A stretch of 64,000 bases of DNA, from positions 62,001-126,000 of the forward strand of contig ML978135.1 of assembly GCA_010015805.1 (NCBI GenBank), written 5' to 3'. A model generated the notes under the pieces. The model had not been told where the DNA came from. It did not search any database and saw only the letters and a list, made by a program, of their open reading frames with translations. Both the position numbers and the translations under genes were made by a program. This document shows positions 58,032 to 64,000 of this stretch, piece after piece; positions within the stretch are counted from its first letter, which is position 1, and the number at the start of each line of letters is the position of its first letter. The stretch comes from Rhizodiscina lignyota (Eukaryota; Ascomycota; Dothideomycetes; Aulographales; Rhizodiscinaceae).

Positions 58032-58858
58032 TTACACTGCCAGTCTCCCTCCATCAACTGGGAAATTGACGCCCGTTACGAAAGATGCCTCCTCACTAAC
58101 GAGAAACACAGCAGCATTCGATATGTCTTGCACTTCGGACATTCGCCCTAAGGGCACCGATTTGGCAAACCTCTCTCGTTCCTCCGGTGTGTCTGCGGTG
58201 CCAGAGAAATGCTCCAACAGAGCCGTCGCACCTCGCAGTGGACACACAGAGTTGACTCGTATTCCATATGAACCCCATTCTGCGGCCAGCGCTTGAGTAA
58301 CCTGGGAGTCATCAGTACCTACGACTGTCAAGCAAGAGTAGTCAAGATGAAACGTACCACATTGACCCACCCCTTCGTACCGCCGTAAAACACCTGTCCG
58401 GGTCTCGTTCTGTATCCTGCTACTGAGCTGGTGTTCAAATAGCATCCGCTCTTCCTCTCAACGAAATACGGCATGATAACCGTCACGCTCAAGAAGATGC
58501 TCTTCATGTTCACCGCAACAACTTTATCGAACTCCGCCTCTGTGACCTCAATGCTGGGCTTCTTCCAGTACGTTGTCCCTGCGTTGTTCACCACAATGTC
58601 CAACTTGCCGAACTTGCTCTTCGACGCCTCGAGTGCCTCTTTCCATGCCGCCTCTTTCGTTACGTCCATCTTTAAGAAAACGGCCTTGCCTGGCACACCT
58701 GAGGATGCTATCTCGCTTTCCACCCGCTTGCCTCCATCTTCAGATATGTCGGCAATGATCACATGTGCGCCTTCTTTGGTGAAGGACTTCGCCATGCCTT
58801 CTCCGAAGCCGGAGCCAGCGCCTGTAATGAGGGCTACCTTGCCATCGAGTCGACCCAT
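58032..58858 (-). CDS. Short-chain dehydrogenase/reductase (FabG-like)
   Basis: Classical SDR, 256 aa. Model complement(join(58032..58301,58358..58858)); intron 56 bp, donor GTACGT. ATG 58858 gives MGRLDGKVALITGAGSGFGE with the GxxxGxG cofactor motif; Asp in VIIADISED at the end of beta-2 favours NAD(H). NNAG is present (VVNNAGTTYWKKPS), as are the catalytic Ser (NTSSVAGYRTRPGQ) and the intact YxxxK box (VFYGGTKGW). The intron falls right after it (VNV|VTQALAAEWG), and the substrate end is IRVNSVCPLRGATALLEHF, GRMSEVQDISNAAVFLVSEE, VTGVNFPVDGG. Divergent from the succinate-semialdehyde dehydrogenase gene (457 bp between starts). Substrate unknown. Confidence 0.93.
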
Positions 58859-59315
58859 GCTGAATGGATTAATAGGCAATATCCAAATATCAGTATCCTG
58901 CAAATAGTCACACAAGGCTCAAAGACAAAAAGTCATCAATGTTATAAAATTTGAACGGAGCGTTCCATGGAACTGCGTCCCCGACCTAGCGTCTCGTGAG
59001 GCGTCGAATGGTTCCTAAATGCGGCTATATCGGCCATGTTTCCGAGCATTAGCGGCCACCGATGTGGTTCACGGCGATTTAGTCGTGTCTTGAGCTCCCG
59101 TCTCATGCCAAACTGACAGTTGCTGGAATGTGCGGGGGCGGGGCACGGCGAATCCGCGGGAGCTTTGGGACGTCATTGTGCTGCACGAGTGTTGCGGCAT
59201 GTAAACTTCCGCGGATGCTGAGGGGTCAGGACCATTCTTCTGGATTGCGGAGCGCTGTCGGAGGTGAGTGCGGAGCTTAACATGCTCGGAAGCTTGATCT
59301 TTTGTCTTTGGCGAG
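58859..59315. other. Divergent intergenic region
   Basis: 457 bp between the SDR (-) and the semialdehyde dehydrogenase (+); likely a shared promoter region. A GC-rich patch gtgcgggggcggggcacggc lies at about 59130. Confidence 0.5.
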
Positions 59316-61044
59316 ATGAATATAATCTCAAGACAGCTTCAGCTTTTTGCCAGTGGAGCGATAAAAACCGCCAGACAAACGACAAAGCTCGATAGTTTCA
59401 GATTTTTCTCAAATATGGCTGCCAATGGAACGAGTTCGGTTTTGAAGAAGGAGATCCCTTATAAGGTTCATTTATCCTCGAGCTTTGAGGTATGCACGTG
59501 CTGACAGAGTGCCTATTAGTTCAAAGATCCGTCTCTACTTGACACACGAGCATTTGTGGGCGGAGAATGGATCAATTCATCAACGGGGAAGACCTTCCCT
59601 GTGTTAGGTACGCCTTGCCATTGTCCATGTAACTAAACGCATTACTGAAGCCATCACAGACCCTGAAGATGACAAAGTCGCGGCCGAAGTAACAGACATG
59701 TCCCGCAAAGACGTCGCAGCCGCCATCGAAGCCGCACACGAGGCATTCCAGAGCTACAAGAAGATACCGCACCGCACACGCCGCTTCATGGTGCGCGCGT
59801 GGGCCGACGCCATCAAAGCCAACAGGGAAGATCTGGCAGCCATTTGCACGCTCGAGCTTGGCAAGCCGTACAGCGAATCTCTCGGCACGGTCAAATATGG
59901 CACGGACTACCTGGACTGGTTTGACGGTCTGATCGAGCGCCTGGGCGGCGAGACGATTCCAGCCGCCAAGCAGGACAACAGGGTCATAACGATCAGGCAA
60001 CCGCAGGGTGTCGTGGCCGCCATTACGCCGTGGAATTCGCCTATTGCGATGATTACGCGGAAGGTCGGCGCTGCCATCGCTGCTGGAAATACGGTAGTGT
60101 GCAAGCCTGCGCCGGAGACACCACTATGCGCGATTGCCTTGGCGAAGCTGTTCGAGCGCGCCGGTTTCCCGAAGGGAGTGCTAAACATTGTTCCATGTTC
60201 GGCAGAGAACACCCCAGAGTGTGGTGACGAGATGACCAGCTCGAAGTTTGTGAAGCATCTCAGTTTCACCGGCAGCACCCCAGTCGGGAAGTTGTTGAAC
60301 ACGGAATGTGCCAAGAGTCTGAAGAGGACAAGCATGGAATTGGGAGGCAATGCCCCATTCATCGTCTTCGAGGATGCGGATATGAAGAAGGCTGCCGACG
60401 GCTTGATTGCGAGTAAATTCAGGAGCTCGGGCCAGACATGCGTCTGTGCTAACAGAATTCTTGTGCACAAGGATGTGATAAACGACTTTAGGGATATGGT
60501 GCTGAAGAGGTTACCGGAAGTCCTGGTGAGCGGTTCAGTATGGGATAAGAAGACCAACTTTGGGCCGCTGTATTCGAGTAAAGGTGTCGAGAAGGTCAAG
60601 AGGCATCTCGAAGATTTCAAGAGCAAAGGCGCTACGATTCATGCTGGCTGGGAGGGAGGCAAGCTGGACTCGCCAAATATGATCCCACCAACGCTACTAG
60701 TACATTCACCTGAGTTTGCCGATCGAAAGGCGCTACAAGTGTCTACCGAGGAGACGTTTGGTCCGTTGGCGAGTCTGATGCCCTTCACCGAGGAGGCAGA
60801 AGCCATAAAATACGCGAACGAGATCAACGTCGGCCTTGCTTCGTATTTCTTCACCAAGGACCATTCGCGGATGTGGAGGGTGGCAGAAGCCCTCGAGACG
60901 GGCATGGTAGGCGTCCAGGTCGGCCTTGTGAGTGCTGTTGAGCAACCATTCGGAGGTATCAAGGAGAGCGGTATGGGCAGGGAAGGCGGCGGCAACTGCT
61001 TGGAAGAGTATACGGAGATCAAGTCGATTACTTTCGGGCTCTAA
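59316..61044 (+). CDS. Succinate-semialdehyde dehydrogenase, mitochondrial type
   Basis: NAD(P)-dependent aldehyde dehydrogenase of the GABA shunt, oxidising succinate semialdehyde to succinate. Model join(59316..59465,59520..59607,59660..61044), 540 aa. The first exon has a basic, Ser-rich presequence (MNIISRQLQLFASGAIKTAR), so mitochondrial targeting is inferred. Exon 2 gives FKDPSLLDTRAFVGGEWINS. The fold landmarks are ITPWNSPIAMITRKVGAAIA, CKPAPETPLCAIALAKL, FTGSTPVGKLL, the general-base Glu in MELGGNAP and catalytic Cys in SGQTCVCANR, then EETFGPLASLMPF and PFGGIKESGMGREGG. The Arg/Ser substrate pattern fits the SSADH branch. Intron 1 uses donor GTTCAT (54 bp); a GTATGC donor would leave only 30 bp, so it was not preferred. 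Confidence 0.92.
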
Positions 61045-61202
61045 ATCTATTTTGTTAACGTTACACCTTGCAAAGGCGACGCGTGGGCGTCTGATCTAGA
61101 CATGTATCTCTAAACAAAATCAACCACGCCTGTTGTGTTCTTCTGGTGGCGGTATCCGTTTGAGAGCGCCGGTACCAATTCATAATCCATTTCCGAAAGA
61201 GA

Positions 61203-61844
61203 TCAGACGAATGTGCGCATAGCAATCGGTCCATTAGCGACGTTTTCAGCCTTTTGATCAAGATGTTGCGGACCGAACGACATTGGTAGTAGTTCCTCCA
61301 GCTTCTTCACCATGAACTTGTTGTCCTTGTTGTGCATGAAGATGGGTGTGCCGCCCTAGCAGTGACTGTCAGCTTCCCGGTGTGTGAATCGACATAGCCT
61401 CTGTAGTTGACTGACTTCGCAAAACTCTCTCATAAATTGGCGGCACATGCCACATGGGCTGCAGAACATCTCAATGTCCGTAGCCACGCCAACTGCCTTC
61501 ACATCGCCATATCTCAAACCCTCTGCGACTGCAGTGCCAAACGCGCACCTCTCAGCACAAGTGCCCACCGGATATGCTGCGTTCTCGACGTTCACACCGG
61601 TGAAGACCTTGTTGGGCGCAGGCGACTCGTCTTTGAGGAGAATGGAACATCCGACTCGGAAGTTGGAGTATGGGCCTATTCTCCGCTATCGTCAGTATCG
61701 CTCTGTGGTCTCTTGGTAGAGGGCGGAAGGGTACACACAGTACGCTCTGGTTTTGGCATCAATGCATCCTTCGCTCAGCTTCTGGAGCTCGCTGAGAGTG
61801 AGTCCATACTGTTCGCATGCGAGAGCCCTGTCACTCTCGTCCAT
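61203..61844 (-). CDS. Cytidine deaminase
   Basis: Zinc enzyme of pyrimidine salvage: cytidine or deoxycytidine to uridine or deoxyuridine. Model complement(join(61203..61355,61416..61675,61739..61844)), 172 aa; introns 60 and 63 bp. Exon 1 MDESDRALACEQYGLTLSEL... joins at AYC to PYSNFRVGCSILLKDESPAP. Zinc and proton-shuttle motif is NAAYPVGTCAERCAFG (Cys ligand with AE), second motif PCGMCRQFMREF with two Cys ligands: the C-C-C type of small tetrameric CDAs. Substrate motif PYSNF.VG and NVEN are intact. Exon 3 ends KKLEELLPMSFGPQHL, the usual C-terminal signature. Convergent with the semialdehyde dehydrogenase, 158 bp between stops. Confidence 0.94.
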
Positions 61845-62128
61845 CAATACGTATCAACGAGCGTTCTTCGGGGGTGCTGGTACCGGATTGTGTATGCTTC
61901 TGGGAGCTTTCTTAACGGCGACATGGGTTCATGCGGCTTAGTCAGCTGCTGCCGATGATGATCGATCTGAGACTCAAATTGTGATTTGTGAACTGGAGAA
62001 ACGAGTTCATTGTTTCTTGGAGCCAATATATGTGGAGTTTTCACATAGCAAGTGCGAATCGTGGGAAACGAACAGAAAGCTCCTTCACAGCTCGAACTCG
62101 GGCAACGCACTTTCCTGAATTTGCTACT

Positions 62129-63804
<1,676 letters not shown>

Positions 63805-64000
63805 ATTGAGAGCTGATTGGAGACCGAGAGACAATTTCCACTTACCTGAAAGGAATTGGACCTGGTTTGCTTTATGTAGGAACTGCCGTTCCCTCGGTAT
63901 TAGAGGGTCCGGGCTACTTTTTTTGTGCCTTGATGGTATTATGCTAAAAGCATTTGAGGAGTCATGTCGTAAGGTCCTATTCAGAATCAGGAAGCCAAGC
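63805..64000. promoter_or_regulatory. Upstream region of the carboxylesterase gene (window edge)
   Basis: Non-coding 196 bp upstream of the carboxylesterase start on the minus strand; the promoter continues outside the window. No specific element identified. Confidence 0.4.

Noticed and set aside
59490-59519. GTATGC donor for intron 1 of the semialdehyde dehydrogenase
   Set aside because: Would leave a 30-bp intron; the GTTCAT donor gives 54 bp and a continuous family-like protein.

Overview
The window is nuclear DNA from a filamentous ascomycete (Pezizomycotina; the gene set and style fit Dothideomycetes, which is inference). Support comes from short spliceosomal introns (mostly 45-60 bp, GT..AG with CTAAC/CTGAC-like branch sites), fungal Zn2Cys6 and C2H2 regulators, a LaeA-like methyltransferase, a SAP30-type Sin3-binding protein, a Ser/Thr-rich surface protein, and a transposon carrying an extreme RIP (repeat-induced point mutation) signature. 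Gene models below were assembled by hand from reading frames, splice signals and family knowledge; every multi-exon model given is phase-consistent unless stated.

Layout. 0-21 kb is mostly housekeeping: mitochondrial Hsp70 (5' end off the window), mitochondrial Lon protease, a LaeA-like methyltransferase in a gene-poor stretch, a secreted GDSL esterase, a conserved unknown protein, SAP30, and the mitochondrial DnaJ MDJ1. Three core parts of mitochondrial matrix protein quality control (Hsp70, its J-protein, Lon) therefore lie within 21 kb. 21-26 kb holds a small membrane protein, an FHIT/HNT2-type HIT hydrolase divergent from a STEEP1-family protein, an F-box-like protein and a possible beta-trefoil protein.

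26-52 kb looks accessory: a Zn2Cys6 regulator tail-to-tail with an SDR whose catalytic Lys is Gln, an O-methyltransferase, an intact-ended but RIP-saturated TIR transposon (31743-33601) inserted just upstream of a C2H2/fungal-trans regulator, a decayed monocarboxylate-type transporter, a secreted FAD-linked oxidase, a second Zn2Cys6 regulator, an unknown C2H2-like protein with an unresolved splice junction, a DHA1-type MFS transporter, an isochorismatase-like hydrolase, and a second monocarboxylate-type transporter with an apparent 1-nt frameshift. There is no PKS, NRPS or terpene backbone gene. It resembles a tailoring/catabolic block with its own regulators and transporters, not a complete classical cluster.

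52-64 kb holds a PHD-finger/coiled-coil protein, a Ser/Thr-rich repeat cell-surface protein interrupted by a 100-N assembly gap, an intact SDR divergent from a mitochondrial succinate-semialdehyde dehydrogenase, a cytidine deaminase and a secreted type-B carboxylesterase with a GC-AG intron. No rRNA, CRISPR or confident tRNA was seen.
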